Shown here piece by piece: positions 42,496-54,457 of a stretch of DNA of 64,000 bases. The translations under genes were made by a program, and so were the position numbers. Every line of letters begins with the position of its first letter. The stretch's first letter is position 1. The notes under the pieces are model-generated. The model did not search any database. It was not told where the DNA came from and was given only the letters and a program-made list of their open reading frames with translations. Origin of the DNA: Rhodospirillum rubrum ATCC 11170 (lineage in GTDB: Bacteria > Pseudomonadota > Alphaproteobacteria > Rhodospirillales > Rhodospirillaceae); the NCBI RefSeq assembly GCF_000013085.1, contig NC_007643.1:505001-569000 (forward strand). The letters are read 5' to 3'.

Positions 42496-44256
42496 ATGGC
42501 TGACCAGCAGAAGTCCGGTGCGGAGATCGTCCTTAAGGCTCTTGCCGATCAGGGTGTGGAGGTAATCTTCGGCTATCCGGGCGGCGCCGTCCTTCCGCTC
42601 TATGACGAGATCTTCAAGCAAAATCAGATCCGTCACGTGCTGGTCCGTCACGAACAGGCCGCCGTCCACGCCGCCGAAGGCTATGCCCGCTCGACCGGCA
42701 AGACCGGCGTGGTCCTGGTGACCAGCGGCCCGGGCGCCACCAATGCGGTGACCGGCCTGACCGACGCCATGCTCGATTCCATTCCCGTGGTCTGCCTGAC
42801 CGGTCAGGTGCCGACCCATCTGATCGGCAACGATGCCTTTCAGGAGGCCGACACCACCGGCATCACCCGCCAGTGCACCAAGCACAATTATCTGGTGAAA
42901 AAGGGCGAGGATCTGGCCCGGGTGATCCACGAGGCCTTCCAGGTCGCCGGCAGCGGCCGGCCCGGCCCGGTGGTCATCGATCTGCCCAAGGATATCCTGA
43001 TGGGACCGGCGCCCTATGTCGCCCCGTCGCGGGTCAAGCACAAAAGCTACCGTCCCCAGCTCAAGGGCGATATCACCGCCATTGAAAAGGCGGTCGAGAT
43101 CATCGCCAAGGCCAAGCGGCCGATTTTCTATTGCGGCGGCGGCGTCGTCAATTCCGGGCCCCAGGCCAGCCAGTTGCTGACCCAGTTCGTGAAGATGACC
43201 GGCTATCCGATTACCCTGACCCTGATGGGGCTGGGCATCTATCCGGCCAGCGATCCGCAATATCTGGGCATGCTGGGCATGCATGGCACCTTCGAGGCCA
43301 ATCACGCCATGCATGACTGCGACGTGATGGTGGCGATCGGGGCGCGGTTCGACGACCGGGTGACCGGCCGGCTTGACGCCTTCTCGCCCAATTCGACCAA
43401 GATCCAGATCGACATCGATCCCAGTTCGATCAACAAGAACGTGGCGGTCGATCTGGGGATCGTCGGCGATGTCGGTCATGTCCTTGAAGACATGATCAAG
43501 GTGTGGAAGGCCCGGCAGTATCACCCCGATGTCGCCGCCCTGAAAAACTGGTGGGGGCGGATCGCCGATTGGCAGCGCCGCGACTGCCTGCACTATCAGC
43601 CCTCCGACGAGGTTACCAAGCCCCAATACGCCATCGAGCGCCTCTACGCCCTGACCCGCGACCGCGAGACCTTCATCACCACCGAGGTCGGCCAGCATCA
43701 GATGTGGGCGGCCCAGTACTTCAAATTCGACAAGCCCAATCAGTGGATGACCTCGGGCGGGCTCGGCACCATGGGCTATGGTTTCCCGGCGGCGATCGGC
43801 GTTCAGATGGCCCATCCCGGCGCCCTGGTCGTCGATATCTCGGGCGAGGCGTCGTTCATGATGAACATGCAGGAACTGGCCACGGCCGTGCAGTATCGCC
43901 TGCCGGTCAAGGTGTTCATCCTCAATAACCGGTACATGGGCATGGTTCGCCAGTGGCAGGAACTGCTCCATGGCGGGCGTTATTCGGAAAGCTATTCCGA
44001 ATGCCTGCCCGATTTCGTCAAGCTGGCCGAGGCCTTCGGCGCCGTCGGCTTGCGGTCGGAAAAGCCCGCCGATCTTGATGACGTGATCGCCGAGATGATC
44101 GCCGTCGATCGGCCGGTGCTGGTCGATGTGGCGGTCGATCCTTCGGAAAACGTCTTTCCGATGATCCCCTCGGGCGCGCCCCACAACCAGATGCTGCTCG
44201 GCCCCGAAGACAGCCTGGGTCAGCCGATTTCCAAGGAGGGGGCGATCCTCGTCTAG
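42496..44256 (+). CDS. ilvI: Acetolactate synthase large subunit
   Basis: A 586-residue ThDP- and FAD-dependent enzyme that condenses two pyruvates (or pyruvate with 2-oxobutyrate), first step of valine, leucine and isoleucine synthesis. VEVIFGYPGGAVLPLYDEI, RHEQAAVHAAEGYAR (the catalytic Glu), TSGPGATNAVTGLTDAMLDS and the ThDP-binding GEASFMMNMQEL through ILNNRYMGMVRQWQ are all present. The ATG at 42496 is the family start. No leader peptide rich in Ile, Leu or Val codons is visible in the 121 nt upstream. Confidence 0.97.
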   Translation: MADQQKSGAEIVLKALADQGVEVIFGYPGGAVLPLYDEIFKQNQIRHVLVRHEQAAVHAAEGYARSTGKTGVVLVTSGPGATNAVTGLTDAMLDSIPVVCLTGQVPTHLIGNDAFQEADTTGITRQCTKHNYLVKKGEDLARVIHEAFQVAGSGRPGPVVIDLPKDILMGPAPYVAPSRVKHKSYRPQLKGDITAIEKAVEIIAKAKRPIFYCGGGVVNSGPQASQLLTQFVKMTGYPITLTLMGLGIYPASDPQYLGMLGMHGTFEANHAMHDCDVMVAIGARFDDRVTGRLDAFSPNSTKIQIDIDPSSINKNVAVDLGIVGDVGHVLEDMIKVWKARQYHPDVAALKNWWGRIADWQRRDCLHYQPSDEVTKPQYAIERLYALTRDRETFITTEVGQHQMWAAQYFKFDKPNQWMTSGGLGTMGYGFPAAIGVQMAHPGALVVDISGEASFMMNMQELATAVQYRLPVKVFILNNRYMGMVRQWQELLHGGRYSESYSECLPDFVKLAEAFGAVGLRSEKPADLDDVIAEMIAVDRPVLVDVAVDPSENVFPMIPSGAPHNQMLLGPEDSLGQPISKEGAILV

Positions 44257-44383
44257 ATCCCGCGCCCCCGCTCCGGGGGTGTCGTCCAGCCTTTTCCCAC
44301 CCTGTTATCCCAAGGGAGCCCCCCGGCGCCGGTTGATCGGCGGCGGGGCGCGGCCTCCCAGCCATCCAAAGGGAGTGTTCCCC

Positions 44384-44911
44384 GTGCCCAATCTGAATGC
44401 GGCCAGCGAACCGGAGATCGCCACCCATACCATCGCCGTTCTGGTCGACAACGAGTCGGGCGTTCTGGCCCGGGTCATCGGCCTGTTTTCCGGTCGCGGC
44501 TATAACATCGAAAGCCTGACCGTGGCCGAGGTCGATGTCGACGAGCAACTGTCGCGCATCACCCTGGTGACCAGCGGCACGCCGATGATCATCGAACAGA
44601 TCAAGGCCCAGCTTGGCCGGCTGGTGCCCGTTCACAAGGTCTCGGACCTGACGGTGGAAGGCCCGCATGTGTCGCGCGAATTGGCGCTGATCAAGGTGGC
44701 GGGCACCGGCGAGAAGCGCGTCGAGTCCCTGCGCATCGCCGATATCTTCCGCGCCCGGGTTGTCGACAGCTCCAACGAGTCGTTCGTTTTCGAGATCGTC
44801 GGCAAGACCGAAAAGATCAACGCCTTCATCGGTTTGATGGAGCCGCTCGGGCTGATCGACGTCGCGCGCACCGGCGTTGCCGCCATCGCCCGCGGCGGTC
44901 AGCCGTTTTAA
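44384..44911 (+). CDS. ilvH: Acetolactate synthase small (regulatory) subunit
   Basis: A 175-residue ACT-domain protein conferring valine feedback on the large subunit. IAVLVDNESGVLARVIGLFS, GYNIESLTVAEVD, ITLVTSGTPMIIEQIKAQL and the C-terminal IFRARVVDSSNESFVFEIVG are typical. The start is a GTG at 44384 with AAAGGGAG upstream; an open frame from 44279 adds a non-family extension. It lies 127 nt after ilvI and 126 nt before ilvC. Confidence 0.95.
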   Translation: MPNLNAASEPEIATHTIAVLVDNESGVLARVIGLFSGRGYNIESLTVAEVDVDEQLSRITLVTSGTPMIIEQIKAQLGRLVPVHKVSDLTVEGPHVSRELALIKVAGTGEKRVESLRIADIFRARVVDSSNESFVFEIVGKTEKINAFIGLMEPLGLIDVARTGVAAIARGGQPF

Positions 44912-46057
<1,146 letters not shown>

Positions 46058-46061
46058 TCCG

Positions 46062-46161
46062 TCGCCCCAAAGGGGCGTGTGATCCATCGCCCCAAAGGGG
46101 CGCGTCATAGGTCGCCCCAAAGGGGCGCGTGATTGATCGCCCCCAGGGGCGTGCGACCCAC
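46062..46161. repeat. Four tandem 25-bp palindromic units after ilvC
   Basis: Units start at 46062, 46087, 46112 and 46137, exact 25-bp period. Units 1-3 share TCGCCCCAAAGGGGCG and unit 4 has TCGCCCCCAGGGGCG; the remaining 9 bp vary. Each unit is a small hairpin (CGCCCC / GGGGCG). They sit between the ilvC stop and its terminator, so they are in the mRNA 3' end. Confidence 0.92.
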
Positions 46162-46199
46162 CCCTCCGGAAGTGACCCTTCCGGGGGGGTGGTCATTTT
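46157..46199 (+). terminator. Rho-independent terminator of ilvC
   Basis: Long stem CCACCCCTCCGGAAG with CTTCCGGGGGGGTGG, 4-6 nt loop, then TCATTTT. It follows the tandem repeats and ends the ilv transcript. Confidence 0.8.
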
Positions 46200-47867
<1,668 letters not shown>

Positions 47868-48018
47868 TCCCGGCCCCTATCGCATCGATGGGGCGCCGCG
47901 ACAGGCATGGGGCGGGCGACGCGGGGTCCCCGGGTATGGGTGCCGACAGCGGGGCTTGATCGCCCCGCCGTGGTCATTCCATGAGGCTCCGGTTTCTCCA
48001 GGGAGGGAGAACGCTTCC

Positions 48019-48876
48019 GTGAAGCAACCGACGGGACAAACCGCGCGGCTGACCGCCTTGCGGGTTTTCGTCCAGAAATCGGCCTTCGTGGCTTTGGCGG
48101 GGCTGGCTTTCGCCTTCATGCTGCTGGGCAAGGCCGATACGGTTCTGGTTGAACGGGTGCGGGCGACGGTGATCGATGCCGCCGCCCCGGTGCTCGACTT
48201 CATGTCGACCCCGGCGGAAAACGTCGCGGCGATCTTCGCCAATCTGCGCCAGCTCACTTCGATTCGCGCCGAGAACGACCGGCTGGCGACCGAGAATGAC
48301 CGCTTGATGCGCTGGCAGGCCGCCGCCCGCCATCTGGAAGCCGAAAACGAGGCGCTGCGCGGCCTGCTCACCTATGTGCCCGAGCCCAAGGCCTCCTATG
48401 TGACGGCCCGGGTGGTCGCCGATACCGGCGGCACCTTCGCCCGCTCCCTGGTCGTGCTCGCCGGCACCATCCATGGCGTCAACAAGGGGCAGGCGGTCAT
48501 TTCGGGCGAAGGATTGGCCGGAACGGTGGCCGAGGCCGGCCAGCGGTCGTCCCGGGTGCTTTTGCTGACCGATATCAACAGCCGGATTCCGGTTCTGCTT
48601 GAAGACAGCCGCGTTCGCGCCATTCTCGCCGGCGATAATCAGGATCGGCCGCAATTGCGCTTCTTGCGCGACCGCATCGCCGTTCAGCCCGGAGACCGGG
48701 TGGTGACCAGCGGCGACGCCCGCATTTTCCCGCCGGGCATTCCGATCGGCGTGGTCGCCAGCGTTGACGAGAAAAAGGGCATCCGGGTTGATTTGTTCGT
48801 TGAACAAGACCGCCTGGAAGTGGTGCGCATCGCCAATTTCGGCATCCCCAACCCGCTTTCCGAAGGGGCCGATTAG
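48019..48876 (+). CDS. mreC: Rod-shape-determining protein MreC
   Basis: A 285-residue bitopic membrane protein: one TM helix (about residues 15-37, SAFVALAGLAFAFMLLG), a coiled coil (about 70-110, IRAENDRLATENDRLMRW), and a periplasmic beta domain (ARVVADTGGTFARSLVVLAG, NKGQAVISGEGLAGTV, GDRVVTSGDARIFPPGIPIG). It scaffolds PBP2 to MreB. The start is GTG at 48019 after GGGAGGGAG. The 192-nt gap to mreD is unusually long and holds a tandem palindromic repeat. Confidence 0.94.
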   Translation: MKQPTGQTARLTALRVFVQKSAFVALAGLAFAFMLLGKADTVLVERVRATVIDAAAPVLDFMSTPAENVAAIFANLRQLTSIRAENDRLATENDRLMRWQAAARHLEAENEALRGLLTYVPEPKASYVTARVVADTGGTFARSLVVLAGTIHGVNKGQAVISGEGLAGTVAEAGQRSSRVLLLTDINSRIPVLLEDSRVRAILAGDNQDRPQLRFLRDRIAVQPGDRVVTSGDARIFPPGIPIGVVASVDEKKGIRVDLFVEQDRLEVVRIANFGIPNPLSEGAD

Positions 48877-48946
48877 AGCAAATCCCGCGTGATCCGGGGG
48901 GACGAAAGCCCAGGATCAAGCCGGCGCGTCCAGCGAGGCGATCGAC

Positions 48947-49050
48947 AGCGCGCCCCAGGCGCGACACTCTAGAGCGCGCTTCCGGCGCGACACATTACAG
49001 CGCGCCCCGGGCGCGATACTCCATAGCGCGCCCCAGGCGCGACCAACACA
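48947..49050. repeat. Four tandem 26-bp palindromic units between mreC and mreD
   Basis: Units start at 48947, 48973, 48999 and 49025, exact 26-bp period. Each opens AGCGCGC, then 3-4 variable bases (CCCA, TTCC, CCCG), then GGCGCGA, and ends in about 8 variable bases. Every unit is a small GCGC-rich hairpin. The set lies inside the mre operon, where it may affect mRNA stability or the mreC:mreD expression ratio. Confidence 0.92.
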
Positions 49051-49068
49051 GGGGGAACCCCGGGTTTC

Positions 49069-49623
49069 ATGGCACGGCGCGGCGGCCTCAAAAGCACCTA
49101 TGATCCAACCCAGCCAACCCTGTGGCAGCGGTTGGACTGGCTTGCCCGACGGCTGGTTCCCGTCGGGTTGACCCTGCTCTTGCTGCTGATGAGCGTGGCG
49201 CCATCGCGGCTTCCCGGCTTCGTCCACATCGCGCCGATGATCGCCCTGATCAGCATCTATTACTGGGCGGTCTGCCGGCCCGAGGTCATGGGCTATGGCA
49301 GCGCCTTCGTCCTTGGGCTGGTGGAAGACAGCCTGACCGGGGCGCCGCTGGGGGTGGGGGCCCTGGTCTTGCTGCTGACCCAGGCGGTGGTCGCCACCCA
49401 GTACAAGTTCTTTCTCAATAAGCCGTTCCTGGTGACATGGTGGGCCTTCGCCCTGGTCGCGGGCGTCGCCGCCGTGGTGAAGTGGTTGGCGGTTTCGGCG
49501 ATCTACGGCACTTTTGTCGATGGAACGGCGCTGGTCTTCAGCACCTTGTTCACCGTCGCGGTCTATCCTCCTTTCGCCTGGCTGTTCGGCCGGGTTCACC
49601 ACATGCTGTTCCGCGAGGCATAG
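49069..49623 (+). CDS. mreD: Rod-shape-determining protein MreD
   Basis: A 184-residue integral membrane protein with about five TM helices (LVPVGLTLLLLLMSVAPSRL, MIALISIYYWAVCRPEVMGY, FVLGLVEDSLTGAPLGVGAL and two more). The RPEVMGYGSAFVLGLVEDSL stretch is the family signature. It works with MreC and RodA/PBP2 in the elongasome. It ends 2 nt before the mrdA start codon. Confidence 0.93.
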   Translation: MARRGGLKSTYDPTQPTLWQRLDWLARRLVPVGLTLLLLLMSVAPSRLPGFVHIAPMIALISIYYWAVCRPEVMGYGSAFVLGLVEDSLTGAPLGVGALVLLLTQAVVATQYKFFLNKPFLVTWWAFALVAGVAAVVKWLAVSAIYGTFVDGTALVFSTLFTVAVYPPFAWLFGRVHHMLFREA

Positions 49624-49625
49624 AC

Positions 49626-51671
49626 ATGCGTCGGGATGTGGACCGCGCGAAGCTTTTCACCCGCAGGGCCGTGCTGCTGGGCGGCGCCCAGGCCGGGCTG
49701 GTCGGCGCCTTGGCCGCCCGCATGTACTATCTTCAGGTGATCGAGTCCGATCGCTATCTGACCTTGGCCGAGGAAAACCGCTTCAATCTGCGTCTGCTGC
49801 CGCCGCCGCGCGGCCATATCGTCGACCGCTTCGGCGACCAACTGGCGGTCAATCGCCAGAATTACCGGGTGAGCATCATCGCCGAGGATATCCTGCGGCA
49901 GGTGCGCACCGCCGAGGAACGCCAGTTGGCGATCGATGCCACCCTTGATGCGCTCGGCAAGATCGTGCCTTTGAGCGATTACGACCGGACTCGGGTGCTC
50001 CGCGACATGAAGCGTCGGCGCAGTTTCGTGCCGGTGACCATTCGCGAAAATCTGACCTGGGAGGAGATGGCGGCGATCGAGGTTCACAAGCTCGATCTGC
50101 CCGGCATCACCATCGACGAGGGGCTGAGCCGCCATTATCCCTATGGCGATCTCGCCGCCCATCTTCTGGGCTATGTTTCAAGCGTGTCCGAAGAAGAGGT
50201 GACCGGCGATCCCTTGCTGGAATTGCCGGGGTTCCGCATCGGCAAGCAGGGGGTGGAGAAGGTTTATGATCTGGCCCTGCGCGGGCACGGGGGCACCAGC
50301 CGGGTCGAGGTCAACGCCCTTGGCCGGGTGATGGACGAGCAGACCACCGAGGACGCCAGCGCCGGCGCCGAGCTGCCGCTGACCATCGACATGCGGCTGC
50401 AATCCTTCGCCTCGCGCCGGTTGGCCAGCGAAAGCGCCTCGGCGGTGATCATCGACATCCATACGGGCGATATCCTGTCGATGGTGTCGATGCCGGCCTA
50501 TGATCCCAATGCCTTCACCCGGGGGCTGTCCAGCGCCGAATGGCAGGATCTGGTGCGCAATCCGCGCTCGCCGCTGACCAACAAGGCGATCGCCGGTCAG
50601 TATTCCCCCGGATCGACCTTCAAGATGGTGGTGGCCCTGGCCGCCCTGGAAGGCGGGGTGATCAAGGCCGATCAGACGGTGTTTTGCCCCGGCCATATGG
50701 AACTGGGCGGTCATCGCTTCCACTGCTGGAAAAAGGGCGGACACGGGTCGCTCAACCTTGTCGGCGCCCTGGCCGAATCCTGCGACGTGTATTTCTATGA
50801 GCTGGCGCGGCGCTGCGGCATCGATCGCATCGCCGAAATGGCCCGGCGCTTCGGGATCGGCGAGATCCTCGATGTCGGCCTGCCCGGCGAGCGCAGCGGC
50901 CTGATGCCCACCCGCGCCTGGAAGGCCGCCACCCTGGGCGAAGGCTGGCACCAGGGCGAGACCCTGCTGGCGGGCATCGGTCAGGGCTATGTTCTGACCA
51001 CGCCCCTGCAGCTGGCGGTGATGACGGCGCGGATCGCCAATGGCGGGCTGAAGATCATGCCCCGGCTGTCGCGTTTCGCCGCCAAGCCCGACTCCCCGGG
51101 CTTCCTGGCCGCCTCGGCCCAGGAAGTGCCCGCGGTGCCGCCTCTGGGGGTCGCCAAGGCCCATCTCGACGCCGTGCGCCGGGGGATGTGGGCGGTGGTG
51201 AACGGCGATCGTGGCACGGCGCGGCGGGCGGCGGGCATCCCGGTCGCCGGCTGGGAGATGAGCGGCAAGACCGGCACCACCCAGGTGCGGCGCATTTCCA
51301 TGCGCGAACGCGAAACCGGCATCCGCCGCGAGGATCAACTGCCCTGGGAACTGCGCAACCACGCCCTGTTCGTCTGCTACGCCCCGGAAGACGCGCCGCG
51401 CTACGCCGTGGCGCTGTGCGTCGAGCATGGCGGCGGCGGATCGAGCGCCGCCGGCCCGATCGCGCGCGATATCATGCTGGAAACCCTGCGCCTGGATCCG
51501 GCGCGCAAGCGCCCGGGCGAAGAGATCAAGATGGCCGACCTGCCGCCCGCCGCCCGCGCCCTGGTCGCCCAGGCCCATGCCGCGGCGACGCCGATGGGCC
51601 CGCCGCTCCCCCCCGACGGCCTGCCCGAAGACTCCGAAGAGACCCCGGGCAGCGAGGAGATCGACGGGTAG
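49626..51671 (+). CDS. mrdA: Penicillin-binding protein 2 (elongasome transpeptidase)
   Basis: A 681-residue class B PBP with one N-terminal TM helix (RRAVLLGGAQAGLVGALAAR), a pedestal domain starting LPPPRGHIVDRFGDQLAVNR, and a transpeptidase domain with SPGSTFKM (active Ser in SxxK), SCD in LAESCDVYFYEL (SxN position) and SGKTGTTQV (KTG). The C-terminus has a Pro- and acid-rich tail. Very close to mreD, so coupled. rodA, the usual next gene, is not there; a convergent oxidoreductase gene follows instead. Confidence 0.95.
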   Translation: MRRDVDRAKLFTRRAVLLGGAQAGLVGALAARMYYLQVIESDRYLTLAEENRFNLRLLPPPRGHIVDRFGDQLAVNRQNYRVSIIAEDILRQVRTAEERQLAIDATLDALGKIVPLSDYDRTRVLRDMKRRRSFVPVTIRENLTWEEMAAIEVHKLDLPGITIDEGLSRHYPYGDLAAHLLGYVSSVSEEEVTGDPLLELPGFRIGKQGVEKVYDLALRGHGGTSRVEVNALGRVMDEQTTEDASAGAELPLTIDMRLQSFASRRLASESASAVIIDIHTGDILSMVSMPAYDPNAFTRGLSSAEWQDLVRNPRSPLTNKAIAGQYSPGSTFKMVVALAALEGGVIKADQTVFCPGHMELGGHRFHCWKKGGHGSLNLVGALAESCDVYFYELARRCGIDRIAEMARRFGIGEILDVGLPGERSGLMPTRAWKAATLGEGWHQGETLLAGIGQGYVLTTPLQLAVMTARIANGGLKIMPRLSRFAAKPDSPGFLAASAQEVPAVPPLGVAKAHLDAVRRGMWAVVNGDRGTARRAAGIPVAGWEMSGKTGTTQVRRISMRERETGIRREDQLPWELRNHALFVCYAPEDAPRYAVALCVEHGGGGSSAAGPIARDIMLETLRLDPARKRPGEEIKMADLPPAARALVAQAHAAATPMGPPLPPDGLPEDSEETPGSEEIDG

Positions 51672-51711
51672 GGGGGAGGGCGAAAGCTTCGCTCGCTCTC
51701 CCGCCCGCAAA

Positions 51712-52734
51712 TCAGCCGACGGCGACGACCAGCTTGCCGAAATTGCCGCCCTTGAGCAGGCTGATGAAGGCGGCGGGAGCCCGTTCCAGGCCGTCGACCA
51801 CGTCTTCGCGCGCGATGATCTGGCCAGAGGCCAGCCAGCCGGCCATATCCTTCTGAAAGGCCGGTATCCGGTCGCGGTGATCGCCGATGATGAAGCCGCG
51901 TAGGGTGATCCGCCGGACGAGCAGGCTGCGCATCAGCTCGGGCAGGCGCTTGGCATTGTCCGGTCCGGCGCCGTTATAGGTGGCGATCAGGCCGCAGAGC
52001 GGAACGCGGGCCCCGGTGTTGAGCAACGGCAGCACCGCGTCGAACACCTTGCCCCCGACATTTTCGAAATAAACGTCGATGCCCTTGGGGCAGGCGGTGG
52101 CCAGGGTCTGGGCGAAGGCCGGGTCGTGGTGGTCGATGGCGACATCGGCCCCCAGGGTCTCGCGGGCATAGGCGGTCTTTTCAGCACCACCGGCGATGGC
52201 GACCACCCGCGCACCCTTGAGCTTGGCGATCTGGACGACGGTGGCGCCGACGGCGCCGGTGGCCGCCGCCACGACGACGGTTTCGCCGGGCTGGGGCTTG
52301 CCGATATCGAGCAGGCCGACATAGGCGGTCAGGCCCGGCATGCCCAGCGCCCCCAGGGCCAGGGACGGCCTGTCGAGATGGGGTTCCAGGCGTTCGACGC
52401 CGGTGCCATCGGACAGGGCGTAATCCTGCCAGCCGCTATAGGCCAGCACCAGATCGCCCGGCAGGAATCCATCGAGCCGGGAATCCTCGACCCGGCAGAC
52501 GGTGCCGCCGACCATCACCGCGCCCAGGGCGACCGGGGCGGCATAGGAGGGGCCATCGTCCATGCGGCCGCGCATATAGGGATCCAGCGACAGCCACAGG
52601 GAGCGCAGCAGCATCTGGCCGTCGCCAGCGATGGGGCGCGGGGCGGTTTCCAGGCGGAAGTCTTCGGCGACCGGCGCCCCCTGCGGGCGGCGGGCAAGCA
52701 CGATCCGGCGATTTTCGGCAAGGCTTTGAGCCAT
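51712..52734 (-). CDS. NADP-dependent zinc-free medium-chain reductase (CurA / prostaglandin-reductase type)
   Basis: A 340-residue MDR-superfamily enzyme. NRRIVLARRPQGAPVAEDF and LSLDPYMRGRM are family-specific openings; VVVAAATGAVGATVVQIAKL is the NADP-binding turn, followed by DVYFENVGGKVFDAVLPLL and LRGFIIGDHRD. The zinc-binding cysteines are absent. Such enzymes reduce double bonds of alkenals or enones. The gene ends 11 nt before (and follows) the OYE gene start side: an ene-reductase lies directly upstream, suggesting a joint detoxification unit. Confidence 0.92.
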   Translation of the reverse strand: MAQSLAENRRIVLARRPQGAPVAEDFRLETAPRPIAGDGQMLLRSLWLSLDPYMRGRMDDGPSYAAPVALGAVMVGGTVCRVEDSRLDGFLPGDLVLAYSGWQDYALSDGTGVERLEPHLDRPSLALGALGMPGLTAYVGLLDIGKPQPGETVVVAAATGAVGATVVQIAKLKGARVVAIAGGAEKTAYARETLGADVAIDHHDPAFAQTLATACPKGIDVYFENVGGKVFDAVLPLLNTGARVPLCGLIATYNGAGPDNAKRLPELMRSLLVRRITLRGFIIGDHRDRIPAFQKDMAGWLASGQIIAREDVVDGLERAPAAFISLLKGGNFGKLVVAVG

Positions 52735-52745
52735 CGTGCGAGTCC

Positions 52746-53843
52746 TTAGGCGGCGCCATCGGCGAGCGTGGGGTAATCAACATACCCCTTGTCCTCGCCC
52801 TGGTAGAACGTGGTGGAATCGGGGGTATTCAGCGGCGCGTTGGTGCGCAGGCGCTCGGGCAGATCGGGATTGGCCAGATAGGCGGTGCCGAAGGACACCA
52901 ATTGGGCATGGCCCGAGGCGAGGGCGGCTTCGGCGCGCGGGCCGTCATAGCCGCCATTGGCCATATAGACCCCCTGCCACAGGCGGCGGAGCGCGGCGAA
53001 ATCGATCTCGGGCGCGCCTTCGCCGCTGCCCAGGCTGCCTTCGACCATATGCAGATAACCCAGGCCGAAGCCATCAAGGGCGCTGACCACCGCCTCGAAA
53101 GTGGCCTGGGGGGTCGAATCAAGGATGTCGTTGAAGGGATTGGCCGGCGACAGCCGCAGGCCGACGCGGGCTTTGTCCCAGACGCCGAGCACCGCCTCGA
53201 CAACCTCGAGCACCAGGCGCAGGCGGTTGTCGATCGACCCGCCATAGGCGTCGTCGCGGTGATTGGTGCCATCGCGCAGGAACTGGTCGAGCAGATAGCC
53301 ATTGGCGGCGTGGATCTCGACGCCATCGAAGCCGGCGGCGCGGGCGTTCTCGGCGGCGGCGCGGAAGCTGGCGACGATATCCGCCATTTCGGCGGTGTCC
53401 AGGGCGCGCGGGGTTTCCAGGGCGACCAAGCCGCTTTCGGTGAAGATTTTGGTCTTGGGGCGGATGGCGCTGGGGGCGACGGGCAAAACGCCGCCGGGCT
53501 GGAGCGAGCGGTGCGAGATGCGCCCGACATGCCAAAGCTGGGCGAAGATCCGCCCGCCGGCGGCATGGACCGCCTCGGTCACGCCCTTCCAGCCGGCGAT
53601 CTGCTCGGGGGAATGGATGCCCGGGGTGCGCGGATAACCCCGGCCGCTTGGCGAGATCTGGGTTCCTTCGCTGATTAACAGGCCACCGCTGGCGCGCTGG
53701 GCGTAATAGCGGGCGGTCAAAGCGCCGGCGACCTCGCCGGGCAGGGCGCGGCTGCGGGTCAGCGGGGCGAGAACGATGCGATTGGGAAGGTGGAGATCGC
53801 CAAGCGCCAAGGGGTCGAAAAGATGGGGGAAAGGGCTGGACAT
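52746..53843 (-). CDS. Old-yellow-enzyme family alkene reductase (NemA-like)
   Basis: A 365-residue FMN enzyme that reduces activated C=C bonds or nitro groups. LFDPLALGDLHLPNRIVLAP, LTRSRALPGEVAGALTARYY, GGRIFAQLWHVGRISHRSLQ, VEIHAANGYLLDQFLRDGTN and HRDDAYGGSIDNRLRLVLEV carry the flavin and substrate His/Asn residues. The start at 53843 is the family start. It lies 11 nt upstream of the CurA-like gene on the same strand, so the two form an operon. Confidence 0.94.
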   Translation of the reverse strand: MSSPFPHLFDPLALGDLHLPNRIVLAPLTRSRALPGEVAGALTARYYAQRASGGLLISEGTQISPSGRGYPRTPGIHSPEQIAGWKGVTEAVHAAGGRIFAQLWHVGRISHRSLQPGGVLPVAPSAIRPKTKIFTESGLVALETPRALDTAEMADIVASFRAAAENARAAGFDGVEIHAANGYLLDQFLRDGTNHRDDAYGGSIDNRLRLVLEVVEAVLGVWDKARVGLRLSPANPFNDILDSTPQATFEAVVSALDGFGLGYLHMVEGSLGSGEGAPEIDFAALRRLWQGVYMANGGYDGPRAEAALASGHAQLVSFGTAYLANPDLPERLRTNAPLNTPDSTTFYQGEDKGYVDYPTLADGAA

Positions 53844-54037
53844 GAACTGTCTTTCGTGCCGAAGGGGGTGGGGGGTCAGCAAGGATCGCCGGGGCCACGG
53901 TATCGGGCCCCCGGGAAACACCCCCTGATCATGACAAAGGGACCGGCGAACAGATGGGCGTGGCCAGCCTCCGGGTCAATGCATATCCCCCCGCTTCCCT
54001 TGGTCGCAAGCCTCGGGCGCTGCGCAGCCGCCAAGCC

Positions 54038-54457
54038 TCAGGCGGTATGAACCTGTAGAGTGACCGGGATATTGCCTCGGGTGGCATGGGAGTAGGGGCA
54101 GACCTCATGGGCCTCGGCCACCACATCCTCGGCCGTCGCCTGATCGACGCCGCCCAGGGTGATATCAAGGGCGACCTCTAACGAGAAACCCTTATCGGCG
54201 CGCGGGCCGATGCCGACCTCGGCGGTGACGGTGGTCGAGGCCAAGGCCAGCTTGCGACCCCGCGCCACGTGACGCAGGGCGCTTTCGAAGCAGGCGGCAT
54301 AGCCGGCGGCGAACAACTGCTCGGGATTGGTCGCCTTGCCCGGCCCACCCAGTTCCTTGGGCAGGGCGAGGGCAACGTCGAGCAGGCCATCTTCGCTGGT
54401 GGCGCGGCCTTCCCGGCCGCCAACGGCGGTAGCTTTGGTGCGGTAGGCGATGGTCAT
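54038..54457 (-). CDS. ohr: Organic hydroperoxide resistance protein (Ohr)
   Basis: A 139-residue OsmC/Ohr thiol peroxidase. The two redox cysteines are in AAGYAACFESALRHVA and EVCPYSHATRGNIPV, and the catalytic Arg lies in GGREGRATSEDGLLDV. It reduces organic hydroperoxides, recycled by lipoylated proteins. The start at 54457 follows CAGGAGAG. No ohrR gene is adjacent. The AT-rich upstream stretch near 54525-54550 has an imperfect dyad around GCGC that could bind a MarR-type regulator. Confidence 0.95.
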   Translation of the reverse strand: MTIAYRTKATAVGGREGRATSEDGLLDVALALPKELGGPGKATNPEQLFAAGYAACFESALRHVARGRKLALASTTVTAEVGIGPRADKGFSLEVALDITLGGVDQATAEDVVAEAHEVCPYSHATRGNIPVTLQVHTA

